Position numbers and translations under genes: made by a program. A stretch of DNA of 64,000 nt from contig CM062805.1 of the NCBI GenBank assembly GCA_031772625.1, positions 512,472,102-512,536,101 of the forward strand, in the 5' to 3' direction. Source of the stretch: Pinus tabuliformis (Eukaryota; Streptophyta; Pinopsida; Pinales; Pinaceae). The notes beneath the pieces were generated by a model. The model was not told the DNA's origin. It did no database searches and worked only from the letters and a program-made list of their open reading frames with translations. Shown piece by piece: positions 10,118 through 21,310 of the stretch. How positions within the stretch are numbered: the stretch's first letter is position 1; each line of letters begins with the position of its first letter.

Positions 10118-10317
10118 TTTAGTGAAGGAGTTATTGCTCCACAAATCTTTCCATTAGGTTTTCCAAACAATGGGGTAAAGAACATATTAAAATCCTTACA
10201 TATGTGAAAAAAGGAAGAGCAATGTGCATATCTCTCATCCTTTGCTTTGCTGATGTAAGATATGACTAGATCAGCTTCAAAAAATCCCACTCCAACTCCT
10301 AAATATCCCACATTCAC
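10118..10317 (-). other. Possible old coding fragment
   Basis: A minus-strand frame starts with Met at 10317 and reads about 66 residues of normal composition (for example GVGVGFFEADLVISYISK, then FTPLFGKPNGKICGAI) before entering the purine block. The composition differs sharply from the low-complexity frames around it. I cannot name a family and there is no second exon in view. It could equally be chance. Confidence 0.15.
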
Positions 10318-11039
10318 TAATAAGCACTAAAATGCAAATAAATCAAAGTAAATACAAACAAAATTATCTTTCAAAACAAATATATGTAAGAGTAATATAT
10401 AGACATAATAAAAGAATTCAAATCCAATATTAAATCATAAATCATGAAAGAGAAATATCCATCAATTTTACATTAAGAAAGAAATGGCTTAGAATTATAC
10501 CTTGGTATAGAATGATTCCTTCTTAAATAACTTAGATCCTTTTCCTTTTTGGTTTATTTTCTATGAGTAGGAACACCACAAAAATATACGGAAGTTTTCC
10601 TAAGAAATATGTAAGCATAAGGGTATGAATTTGTGTTTTTCTATGTATATCTCTCCCATGGAAGAGTCTTATTATATGGGTTTATTGTAGATTTGGGAGG
10701 ATGAATATAGAAACACATGGATAAGATAGGTTAAGGTAAAGGCTTCAATTATTTACCTCTTGTTAATTCCTCTTATATTAATTCAAGTTCATCATATTGG
10801 AAAACTAAAATCTAGAAGGTTTTACACTTCATCACTCCTTTGTTGAAGGCACTTACTAAGAGGAAGAGTTGCATCATTCCTTGGTAACTAGAAAATATAA
10901 ATGCAATGCCATTTTGTTGAAGATAGGGAGTGATGAATGTTAAAAGTAAAACTATCCATAGATATGGGAGTGACATCTCAGCCCTCAACTAAGGTGAGTG
11001 AAGATTAGGTACCATTCTAACCATAAGGGTGGAAAATAA
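10318..11039. other. AT-rich DNA, nothing recognised
   Basis: This is about 720 bp of AT-rich sequence between the two purine blocks. No coding frame, structural RNA or element terminus was seen. Confidence 0.5.
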
Positions 11040-11690
11040 GATAACAACAAGTAGGAAGAGATAGGGAGAGACAAATGGATATAGGGGGAAAACAGAAGGG
11101 ACTTAAAGAGAGAGAGGGAGGGAGAGAGAAAAATGCGATGGGAAGAGAGTGGGGGGAATAGGGAAAGGGATGGAGAGAGATATAGAAAGAGGGATAAGGA
11201 TAAGGGGAGAGATACTAAGGGATAGGGAAGGAGATAGAGAGAGAGATACATTTAGGTAAAGAGTGTGAGGGGGATATAAGATGGATACATATGGAGATAG
11301 AGTGAGGAGATAGGGAAAATGGGAGAGAGAGATGCGGAAAGGAAGAAAGAGAGACATAAAGGAATAGGGAGAGTGGGAGATATAGAGAGATAACGAGGGA
11401 AACATGGGAAGACAAAGTGATAAAGTGATATGGAAAGTGAGGGAGAGAGGAGGGGGAAGGGGTAGAGGGTGATGGAAAAGGAAGAGAGAGGGGGAAGGGG
11501 AATGGGTAGAGGGTGATGGAAAAGGAAGAGAGAGGGGGAGGAGGATAGGAAAAGGTAGAAATAGATAGGAATAGGGGGAGATGGATACAAAATAGGGTAG
11601 AAAGAGAAGGGGGGATTATTGGGAGAGAGCGATGGAAATGGGGGAAATGATAGAGATGGATGAGGGAATTGTTGAGAAATATACGAGGAA
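11040..11690 (+). repeat. Purine-rich (GA/GGGA) low-complexity block 2
   Basis: About 650 bp has the plus strand nearly all purine, with units such as gggagagag and gatggaaaaggaagagagaggggg. The last unit type occurs twice in direct repeat near 11450-11540. Long minus-strand frames here (up to 159 codons) are pure Ser/Leu/Pro strings and are artefacts of composition. Confidence 0.9.
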
Positions 11691-12009
11691 ACAATTGTAG
11701 GCAATTTCTCTTTCTTTGATAACTTCTTATGATGTATTTTTACTTTACTTGATTAACTTCTTCTTTCCTTTATTATTATTTGTGTTATCTATCATAAAAA
11801 AACTACCAAATCATAAAGAAAAATGAAGCAATAGGACACAAGATATAGGTGATCAGTTAGGGACAACACCTCTCCAACTAAGAGGAAAACCCACCAAAAT
11901 TCTTCTCTTCTTATAGAAATTCAATTGATGAATTCCAAGACCTATGATCCTTGGCCAAGACCTTCCAAGACCAAGTCATCCTTCCTTCTTGATGAGCTTT
12001 CTTTCTAGC

Positions 12010-12250
12010 AAAAAATTTTGACCTTCTAACAACTTCTCCAACAACTTTGACCCCAGCAATAATTTTTGCAACTTCAACCTAGTAGCTTCAGCAACATCGA
12101 CCTAGAATCTTCACAACTTCAACCTTGATTAAGCTTCAACAATTTTGACCTAACAACTTCACAACTTTGATCTAAAGGAAACTTCATAGCTTCAACCTTA
12201 CAACTTCATAACTTCGATCTTGCAGCTTCACAACTTCGATGCAGCTTCAT
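12010..12250. repeat. Degenerate short tandem repeat (CAACTTCGACCT-like)
   Basis: At least eight imperfect units of the type 'caacttc-aacctt-' or 'caactttgatcta' recur with spacing of about 25-30 bp, just left of the (GA)n tract. No coding role is apparent. Confidence 0.65.
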
Positions 12251-12283
12251 AATTTCATCTAGCCCAAAAACTATAGAAACCTA

Positions 12284-12385
<102 letters not shown>

Positions 12386-12868
12386 AAAAGGTTTGATCTT
12401 GATCTTCTTCTTCTTCGTCGTTTTCCAAATTCTATCTTGAGGAGATTGAACTTTCTTGAGTGAGTGTCCAAATGAGGTTGAATTTATTTTTATTTATAGG
12501 CTTCTGAGGGGTACAAATTGCTATCTTGAGGTTGAATTGTCCCTTCATGTAGGCCGACTTGATCTTTGTGCCATGATGAGGTCTTAGAGGGGCTTTTGAC
12601 TCCATTTTGACTCAATAATTTTTTCTTTACAATATGTAACATGATCAAATTGTTCTTCAATACATGACAATGAATCAATTGAGTTTATGACAAACCTAAA
12701 GGCACTTATTGGGTGCTTGAACTAAAAATAAATTTCCCTTTAGCATGAAACCCATGCCTCAAGAACAAAAATAATAAACTTATTTTTATCTTTTCATTAA
12801 ATACAGAAAATCACGATTACACATTCTATTATGAAGCCCGAACCTAGTTACATATTTCAACACTCCCT

Positions 12869-14454
12869 CTTAACTAGGAAGGTATTCATAATCCATACAA
12901 GGTACTTGAACATTCTCAATCTGAATAATTATCATAAGAAGAGTCAGATTGGTAACCCATTTGTATAGGATCATATCATCCATCATTCCCACATAACAAG
13001 GCCTTGACTAATAGCTCTATCTCTCCACAAGATTGAGCATAATTATGGTGAGACCAAATATATAGACACCCACGTCACTGTCTCTCTCAAAAAACACCCC
13101 ACTCAGGTTCTCTCATAGTATGTTCCACTAGGCCTATTCTTCCCTTGGATTCCTAGTCCTCAAATAATATCGGTCCTCTAAGACTACTCTTGTCTTGGAT
13201 TCTCTACCACATCCTCAAAGAGTATCAAATGCCATATGTTTACCCAATCCTCCATTTTATCTTCCTAAGTGAAGACAAGCATGATTTTTCTATCTCTCCC
13301 TCTCCATTAGGAAGGATATGCCCATTCCAGTGAGGGAATTTACGCATTCCTATAAAATGAATGTACCCAAGATCCCTCTTAATAATGGACTTGACCAAGC
13401 TCCCTCTTGACTAGGGACTTGCTTCCAACAACTCTTTTATGTGGAGATCATGGGACAAATAACTACTTGAAGAGCTCCTCCTTTTGATGTCATGAACTTC
13501 TTTTTCTTTATTCAAGAGTCTTCATATTTTTGGGACTTATTCATAGGCAATTGACCATCCATCACTTTCATTCATGAATCATGTCAGTCATGTCATCCTT
13601 TATTTCATTGGAAAGTGATCCATTAGTCCATATTCGACCTTTCCGTCATACCTTGCTACCTTCTTCGCATCATGTTTCCTTTAGGATTTTTCATCCTACC
13701 ACATGAATGTGAGTCATAGATGACATCTACAACTCTTCCTTTTTTAGCCCTACATTAGCCCATCTAGATATTGTTCAAAAATAGAAATTGAACTATTATA
13801 AGCTATTTTGTCTCATCTGATCAATCAACCTCCTAATGGGATCATTCACATCCTATTCCCCATTTACATAAGCAATACATAAAGCCCTATGCATGACCGT
13901 CTCATTCCCTAGAGTTTCTTCCATGAACAACATCATCTAAGCCAATTTTAGGACCAATGCACCCTGGCCTCTTGCTGGAAAACTTTCATCTATAGGTTGC
14001 TCCACTATGGCTTGCATTGATCACCTACAAGTATCTCCGCCTTGCACCTGTATTGGTTCTAGACATTTGAGAAAAAAAGAGTTAATCCCGAAACCTCAAT
14101 TTCCATAAGCTTCCATGATCTATTATAACCATTTACCTCAAATAAAACTTTTGAATCCTATCCTATCCTACCTTGGAGTTTCCATCCCTTATCCTTAGAT
14201 CTCATCCTCCCATCAAGATTGGATCTCAATCCCAAGATTGGTAAAATGATAAACTTACCTCACTCTATATATTTACAACCTTCCATATGCAAGGTGTTGG
14301 CTTTTGGAGAGTGATTCTTCCCTTATGATGTTTTTGTGAGAGTTATCCTTTCATGCATTTAGGGTGATTGAAGGTGAACTTTGTGATAAAGGAAGGACAA
14401 GTCAACAACTTGGAGGAACTCTTCTACAAGATCAACACTTATTTATGGTTGTGT
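12869..14454 (-). mobile_element. Internal region of the same Copia-like element, fossil
   Basis: This begins with the polypurine-tract-like stretch at 12869-12890 and runs to the start of the tandem array. No long reading frame is kept, and no RT or integrase motif was recognised. The sequence is AT-rich and unlike the array units. It is called an internal region only because of the LTR/PPT junction at 12868. The right end is where homology to the array begins. Confidence 0.3.
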
Positions 14455-17120
14455 TGTAGTAGCTACAACCACCCTCCAAAAATTTTCCTTAGCCTAGTTT
14501 TGGAGCCTCCCTTCCAACCTTCACAACAACTTGCCTTGCTTCGTCAAGTTCACAAGATTCAGTGTCTTTCTTCCACAAAGGCAGCCCGTTGGTCACAGCT
14601 TGATCCATTCCCCTCACATGTTGTTCACCAGGACTTGGTCCAGCTATAGGCCGAGTAGCTTCCCCTTGAAAATTGCTCGTTTCTGGAGGGAAACCAACCT
14701 TCCATCCAGAAAATGCACAATCCTCTCTGGCAACCTGCTGGGCAGGCAGGATTGCGCAATCCTGCCTACGAACACTCCTAACAGGATTTGCACAAATTTT
14801 CCCAGCAGAAGGCTGTTCAGCCCAGGATTTGCACAAATCTGGGCAGCAGTCATTTGTACTACCCAGAAATTGCACAAATCTCCTGGGCAGCCAGCCTAGC
14901 TCCCAGCTAGAAATGCACATTTTTCTCCAGCGTTTGAGTAGTCTCTTGCATGTGCAGCTGAGTTGACCGGTTCCCTCCGAGACTAAGTAAAATATATTTT
15001 CATGCATGAGCTACTTCTCCCAAGGCAGCATGCAAAGGCATATCTCATTTTATGGATCTATGTTTAGTAGTTGGAGGTTACATGCAAGGAGCAATTCCGA
15101 AACCTCCCACCAAGTGTCGGTTCCCCTAGATTCGTGGCATGCAGGTCACAAACTCGATGTTATAAAAACTCATCAACGGGATGTTGCAGAGCTCATTCCT
15201 CACATCAACCTTGTATATTTGACATCCCACATCACATCTAGGAGCAATCGGTACATTCATCTTAGCTGTTTTGGGGTAAGCCCGTTTCCCATGCCTTGCG
15301 CTGCATTTCCATCTCTTTTTGTGTTTTCGCTTGTAGGAGTATTGTTTGCTTGATTTCTTTGAATGCTTGCTATCATTTACATATACACTAGATTGTCCTA
15401 GCTCTGTTTTAGTTTTCATTGCTATCTCATTGTTGTCACATGCTTGAAATTGTTTTGCACTAACGTTCAACGAACTGGCGAACTGCCTCACCCACATGCA
15501 TGTTGATATGTTTTTTGAACATTTCATTCATGTTTTTCATGCATTTTCAATCACTTCTACTATCACTTAGTGTCACCATGCATTCATTGACTTACATTCT
15601 TTCAGTTGCCCATCGGCGAGTCGGGCCAACCTTGGCCCAGGCTTTGCCTTCACCAAGGCTGCATTTCGCAATCTAGGAAAGGAAGGCTCACCTTCCTCTC
15701 CAAATTTTCACATTCCTTCTCGGCACTGGCCTCCAGGACTATTTTGCACATTTCTGGAGGATAATCGTTGCTCGGCCCAAGAAATTGTGCAGATATGTCC
15801 TTCGGCCAGCAGTCCTTCCCAGTTGGAATTGCGCATTACACAATCCCAACAGTCAACAACCAAAATGGACTGTGAATTGTGTAGTTTCAGTAGTCATCTA
15901 GTCTCCTAGTAGCCCAGACTGTGCCTTGAGAAGTCTTGGCAGTCGGTCTCCCGACCTCCTAGACGAAATTGTGCAACCTTCATGATCATTCACCCAGGTA
16001 TGTTGCAAGTTAGTTCTCATGTTCATTTTGGTTTTCAACTAACATATTTCTTGATATGAGTGTTTCCATGTCTCCAGGTATCGCAAGTGTTTATCTACCT
16101 CTCAGTAGTACAAGTACAATGGTTTCTAGGAGAGCAGAATGAGGAAAACATTCAGAGCATGGCTGGGGATGCAATCGATCAAGTGTCTATGAGATTTCCA
16201 ACTCATGAAGACATCAATCTATTCGTAGATAAGAACATCAAGTAGTAGAATCACAACGAGAAGAAACATGAACAATAGCTGAAGACAACATACCAAAATG
16301 ATATGAATGCAAGAGGAGGGTTTTTGACAACATGGAGGCGAACAAGGTTGCAAGCTTAAGTAGGTCCATTGATGATGAAGGCAACTTTGGAGACTCAGGC
16401 TATGGAGTGATGGCATGACATGGAGATCGCATGAAGGCAGAATATGTAACAAAGAAGGAGTTGCATGTGTTGAAGCAATAACTCAGGAAGAACATGAAGC
16501 TACACAGATAGACACATGAGCTGTAGCAGGATCAGGAACAACACTGAGCACAACATGCGCTTAAGGATGAAACTATGCCCGGACTAGTTAAAGATCCATC
16601 TCAACAGCTAACACAGAGTAGACTTAGTGAGTAGTATGGTTGATTGCATGCAAGGGATTCAAAATCATGCATTTCATTGTGCGCACGCATGCATCCAACC
16701 CATTCAACACACTCACCAAGGCGAAGACAAGAGTAAAGTCCAAATGGAGCCAAACGGATACTTTGGCAAGTTGATGCACATGACCACTAGCACACACTTG
16801 AATATCAGCATAGACATTATGCATAATTGTGTTGCCGGTTGAACTGCACCCAAGAAGACCATGCACATGTTAGCAGACGAGTTGGATGAAGGGGCTGAAC
16901 CAATGCACCAATTGCAATGAAAGCAAGAGTTCGCTTCAGTAAGATGTCACCATGAGGTGCATGCACATCATCACGGATGACCAAGCTCAGCATCAGCTGA
17001 CCAACTTACCATCATAAGCATATCAAAGGGTTGGTATCACCACAACAGACCGAGTGTTAGTGATGTGTTGCAAGTCTTGCTAGAGCCATGTTGTCTCACT
17101 TTAGTACATGTGCATTGTAA
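14455..17120 (+). mobile_element. Array unit 0: 3' part of an internal region
   Basis: This matches the last 2.65 kb of the internal region of every other unit. It begins at the 'gtagctacaaccaccctcc' block, equivalent to about 28868 in the next unit, and ends at the LTR at 17121. It contains the palindrome cluster (14671-14930), the pre-LTR block and a conserved intron-like segment (15998-16077). Sequence left of 14455 has no match to the array, so this is the array edge. Confidence 0.8.
14671..14930. repeat. Palindrome/hairpin cluster, unit 0 copy
   Basis: A run of successive inverted repeats whose arms carry TTGCGCAA or TTGCACAA motifs. It includes a perfect 24-bp palindrome at 14744-14767 (core CAGGATTGCGCAATCCTG). 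Neighbouring stems include ttctggaggg paired with tccatccaga (about 14681-14710). The same cluster is found in all five units. Confidence 0.8.
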
Positions 17121-18113
17121 TGTTGAGTCATGTCAAGCGTCAGTCAAGTGTCAATAGTTGGATGTAACAGTCATAGAGTAGGTGAAGAGTCATGAGGGTA
17201 GTTGAACTGTCACAAAAGGGAATGTCAAGGGTCACCCCAACCTTTGCTATAAGTAGTCCCTCATAACTCATTTTAAGAGCTTTTGGTTAGCCAAGATTCT
17301 ACTAAGACTATCTTGAAGAAGGCTTGGACAGTGTTGTAACACACCTTGGCTTCTCCACTGCATGGAGCTAGTACATCTCTTTGGAGGAGTAGGTGGATGT
17401 GGCTGTAACATTTCACTGTTGGGGCTAGCTATTTTACATGGATTTATTGTATGATTGTGACTTACACTTCTTTATATAATAAGAGCCAACGAATTTTAAT
17501 GCATATGTTGTTATTGTAGTTGGACAGCTCTGGTTGCTTTAATGATATATGTTGTTTAACTTACGTACTCGTGTATGAACTGATTCACATGCAATTATAT
17601 GAATCTTGTTGTTAATGTTTTGCATATGTTGTTAATGTTGTCACTATCCGTGTCGATTTCTTTGCCCGACATCAAACAAACCTTTCACTTGAACCTTGCT
17701 ATAACAACTGTCACACTCGTCTCAAAATGATCTGTGAGTGTTGTACGTGTTATCTTACCTTATATGATGTGACTGTCGCATCCGAGTGGAATGCTCCACC
17801 AAAAGCTGTGCATGTCCTTTGTGTTGTGCATTCCTAGTTGAGTTGGGATTGATCCCTTTAAGCCTGGAACTCACATTCACCTCCTTCCCCGTTCGAAGTG
17901 TTTGAACCTCTTATACACATTCCTTAACCCACAGCATCAGTCACACCCTTGTTGTGGACAAAGTTATTCTACTTGCCTCTATGCGACACCACGGTCAAGG
18001 CATTACCTTACGACCCACTGCTAGAACTCATACACCAAACGGTTTGAGGTCTAATTAGGACTTTTTACCAGGGAGATTCCCTTGACATGTTAGCAGGTCA
18101 AAAATCGTCAACA
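17121..18113 (+). mobile_element. Array LTR 1
   Basis: This is a 993-bp LTR with ends TGTTGA and TCAACA (6-bp inverted repeat). A TATA-like box lies at 17248-17255. The LTR is followed after four bases by the primer-binding site at 18118. The boundaries are motif-based. Confidence 0.7.
17248..17255 (+). promoter_or_regulatory. LTR 1 TATA-like box
   Basis: TATAAGTA lies about 130 bp into the LTR, at the same place as TATAAATA in the other three LTRs (35002, 41599, 57508). Confidence 0.6.
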
Positions 18114-18117
18114 TTTC

Positions 18118-18135
18118 TGGCGCTAGAAGGAGGGC
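18118..18135 (+). other. Primer-binding site, array copy 1
   Basis: tggcgctagaaggagggc starts with the TGG that pairs with a tRNA CCA end. It lies four bases after the LTR and is repeated after each array LTR. I have not assigned the tRNA. Confidence 0.6.
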
Positions 18136-18148
18136 TTGATTACAAGTT

Positions 18149-18620
18149 ATGTCCTCTCATCCAATTTTAAACCTTTGCATATCTTTCATGGAGTCTTGCA
18201 CTCTTCTTCCCCGTAGGTGTTTTTCAAATTGTGAAGATGTCTCTATCTCAGGGAAGATTTTCAATCTCTTTTCTACTCACGCATATGATGGTGAAGGGGA
18301 AATGGCCTCGCCTAAGCACTTACATAACTTTCTTTCCATGATTTATGAGGAAGATGACTTTATTGACAAACACAGGTGGTTTGCTACTTGCATACACACT
18401 TTGTGAATCTCCATTTTGTTGGGTGCTCAGCCTACTGTCTAACACTGTGCACTCATGTGAGCACTTCTGTGATCTTATTGAAGACACGTTCTATCATTTT
18501 TATTCAGACCATCTTGACCAAAAAATGTTATAGCGACAGAGGGCTACTTGTGAATCTGTTATTGATTTTTGGCAGTGCTTTCGTGATTTGTAGTTTCAAG
18601 CTTCGAGGAGCCAGATGAAA
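18149..18620 (+). pseudogene. Gag-like domain, array unit 1
   Basis: The pieces match the clearer Gag-like segment of unit 3: YDGEGEMASPKHLHNFLSMI and the HSCEHFCDLI..TFYHF helix. Decayed. It begins about 30 bp after the PBS. Confidence 0.55.
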
Positions 18621-18736
18621 TTTCCTTATGTTGGGACCAGTTTGAGTACGTCCTTAGGAAATTTTCCTGTCCCAAGAGAAAATTTGAGATCAAGCTTCAC
18701 TCAACATTCTTCATTAACGGAGCTGCACAATCTCAT

Positions 18737-19170
18737 GTGGAAGCAGGCACTGTCTCGACTAACTGTTCATCTTCCTCTTATTCAACAGCTCCACCACTAC
18801 CCAGTGACGTTGATGATCATGATCACACACCTATTCATCCTTCACACCCTCCCAACACCACTTCACTCAATTTTAGCACAAATTTGGTTGTGATTCCTTC
18901 GAGTCCTCATATGCATTATTTTCTACGACCTCCAGCTTCACACCCAGGTGCTCCTCTGGATGATGTTGTCTTGTGTTCATCCATTCTAAACTCTTCACTT
19001 GTTGTGAACGAGGAACAACCCACTAACGGAGTTGTTGTTGCACAACCAACATGCATTGTCATTCATAGAGAGTATGAGTCGGAGCTCGAGCATCAACACT
19101 CGGTGAAGGATGACTCCCTTCCTTCCGAGACCCCTCCGTTCTTTCCTAACATTGTTGGTGAACCTGCCAT
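18737..19170 (+). pseudogene. Ser/Pro-rich spacer frame of array unit 1
   Basis: This frame is rich in Ser, Pro and His (SSYSTAPPLPSDVDDHDH, then SLVVNEEQPT and PSETPPFFPNIVGEPAID). It corresponds to the spacer that follows the Gag-like part in unit 4 (58840-59664). The array part ends at 19170, where element A begins. I know no family for it. Confidence 0.5.
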
Positions 19171-20599
19171 TGATCCAGGTCCAGGTGTGAAGAAGGACCT
19201 TTCCAAGACCTTTTACTTTCGTGATGAGTTAAAATTGCATCTTAAAATAACATTAACAAATATAGGTGCAAACTGTAAGGAAGAGGAACATAACAATCAT
19301 CAGCACATGAAAACAAAATCCGTTGATAACAGAGTTCGTCCAGGAGGGACTACGTCTTCGGGCCCTAGTGTCAATATGGTGTAGGCCGATGCATTATGTG
19401 TTGTCAATAAGATGACGTACACAGAGATGATGTCTCAATCATACAATGAAGAATGCCCTCATGTAGGAGTGGCTCTAAGAGATGTTCCACAACTAGAACT
19501 CTCAATAAAACGACTCCTATCAGTATGACACAAAACAAGCATGGTGCGCATCCCGCTAACATGGCACACAAGGGATGTCAAAACAAAACACATGCATGAT
19601 GAAATGTAATAAACAAGAGTATCCTAGCAACATATAATAAGGGATATACAAAGAATAACATGAAGAGTTATGATAGCAAGTACATCATATGAAAGATTTC
19701 GCATAACATGAAGCAAGGAATCATGACAACAAGAAATAAAGAAGATCCTGCACCAATGTCAATCAAGGATCTGCAGAATAATGTGAAAGAAGAAACATAT
19801 GAATAGATCATATACCTCACACCCAAGGGCCATCTAAAGAAGTGGATCTCTCACTTCTGAAGTTACTCATACCATTGCTCTCAAGGCATCGATCTCATGA
19901 AGATCGCTGCTCGAACAAGAATGCGGGTATCTACACTGGCACTTAGAAAAGTGACTAGAAGAAGAAATGAGAGAATAATAAATCTAAAGCCACCATCAGT
20001 GTTGTGGTGTCGAGTAGTGTTGAATCGATAGTCCAAAATCCGAATTCTAAGAAGTTGATAATTTTGGGCTCAAGGAATCTTCTAGATTCCCCCGGGATTC
20101 CTCAAATATTCTGTTCCATGAATGGACTATAAATCTGTGACTTAGATGAAAAATCTGGTCTTGCCATTGCGATCCCTGCAGAAAACCATGAAAAACAAGT
20201 ATAAACTTGACTATATCCTAAAATGTCAAAATTTTACCTCATTGGGAAAATTTCATGGCTCATGGTTCCGCTCCCTGTTCTTGCTGAAATCATGGTTCCA
20301 CGTGCATTCTGGAATTGACTGGAAAATGAAGACCTCTGATGAAGAAACTAATAACACCATTGTTTTCGTGGTGACGAGAGGTGTAAAATCCATATAAAAC
20401 TTGTCAAATTCTGACAAAGTGAGAATTTTGCCCTCCAGAAAAATTCATGGTTCCTGCATTAAAATTTTAATTAATTTTCCTTGAAATTCGTGCCTGCATT
20501 CTGCCTCGAAATTTGTGCCTACAGTGTCTCCCTGTCTTGAACTATGTGCAAAGGGAAAATTTTGAGTTTAAATACAAACTCATCGACGGATCTTCCAAT

Positions 20600-20675
20600 G
20601 TCACGTGGTTGGCGCATTGGCTTAAATCGACAAATGGTTAAGGAGAGGTCGAGGGATCAAATCCCGCCTCTTCCA
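20600..20675 (+). other. tRNA-like stretch with Pol III A- and B-box resemblance, left LTR of element A
   Basis: A 76-bp stretch has an A-box-like tggcgcattgg and, about 43 bp later, a B-box-like ggatcaaatcc with a possible T-arm. It ends in cttcca. No full cloverleaf with a paired acceptor stem could be drawn, so it is not called a tRNA gene. It may be a SINE remnant or chance. The same stretch is in the other LTR. Confidence 0.35.
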
Positions 20676-21103
20676 TATATATACCTTTTACAACCACAAT
20701 GTCTTTGAAATAGGGGTGTTAGCCCCCTTGAACCCCGCGCTTAACACATATCGGCACTTTTTTCCCAAAATCGACAGATTGTCCCCGCAAAATCGATGAT
20801 CGGCAGTTGCCAGCGGTGCAGCGCATATATTGACACCTGATATAAGTTTTCGTCGATATCATATCAGCGATAGAATTCATTAGTGGTTGGCACGACATCC
20901 TTATCGGTGATCAGCAGGGCAGTTGCATATATATCGACGATCTTGGATATCAGCGGTCGGCACGGCGAAGGTATCGACACCCTTATCAAGGTTACGCCGA
21001 TATCTATATATATCGGTGATGTTACCATCGGTGATTGGCATGGCATGTATATTGGCATTTTATGTGGGGATATCGCTGATGCGGCATATAACATGATCAT
21101 GCA

Positions 21104-21106
<3 letters not shown>

Positions 21107-21140
<34 letters not shown>

Positions 21141-21200
21141 CACACACACATATATATATATATATATCTATATATCTATATATATATCTATATATATATC

Positions 21201-21235
<35 letters not shown>

Positions 21236-21269
21236 ATATATATATATATAGATATATTTGGTTGGGCCG

Positions 21270-21308
<39 letters not shown>

Positions 21309-21310
21309 AT
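21107..21310. repeat. Compound (CA)n/(TA)n microsatellite in element A LTR
   Basis: A (CA)n run (about 21107-21133) is followed by long (TA)n runs with short TATC interruptions. The reading frames crossing it are Tyr/Ile repeats without meaning. Confidence 0.9.

Noticed and set aside
9435-11694. Long minus-strand frames up to 159 codons rich in Ser, Leu and Pro
   Set aside because: They are direct translations of polypurine/polypyrimidine low-complexity DNA and exist in several overlapping frames. They show no domains.
14671-14930. CRISPR-like array of TTGCGCAA repeats
   Set aside because: The spacing and arms form nested inverted repeats rather than identical direct repeats with unique spacers, and the context is eukaryotic.
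14489-15007. 172-codon minus-strand frame over the palindrome cluster
   Set aside because: The palindromes make both strands read alike, so frames open on either side. The frame is not kept at full length in the other units.
20600-20675. A true tRNA gene in element A
   Set aside because: A- and B-box-like motifs exist, but no paired acceptor stem or anticodon arm could be drawn.
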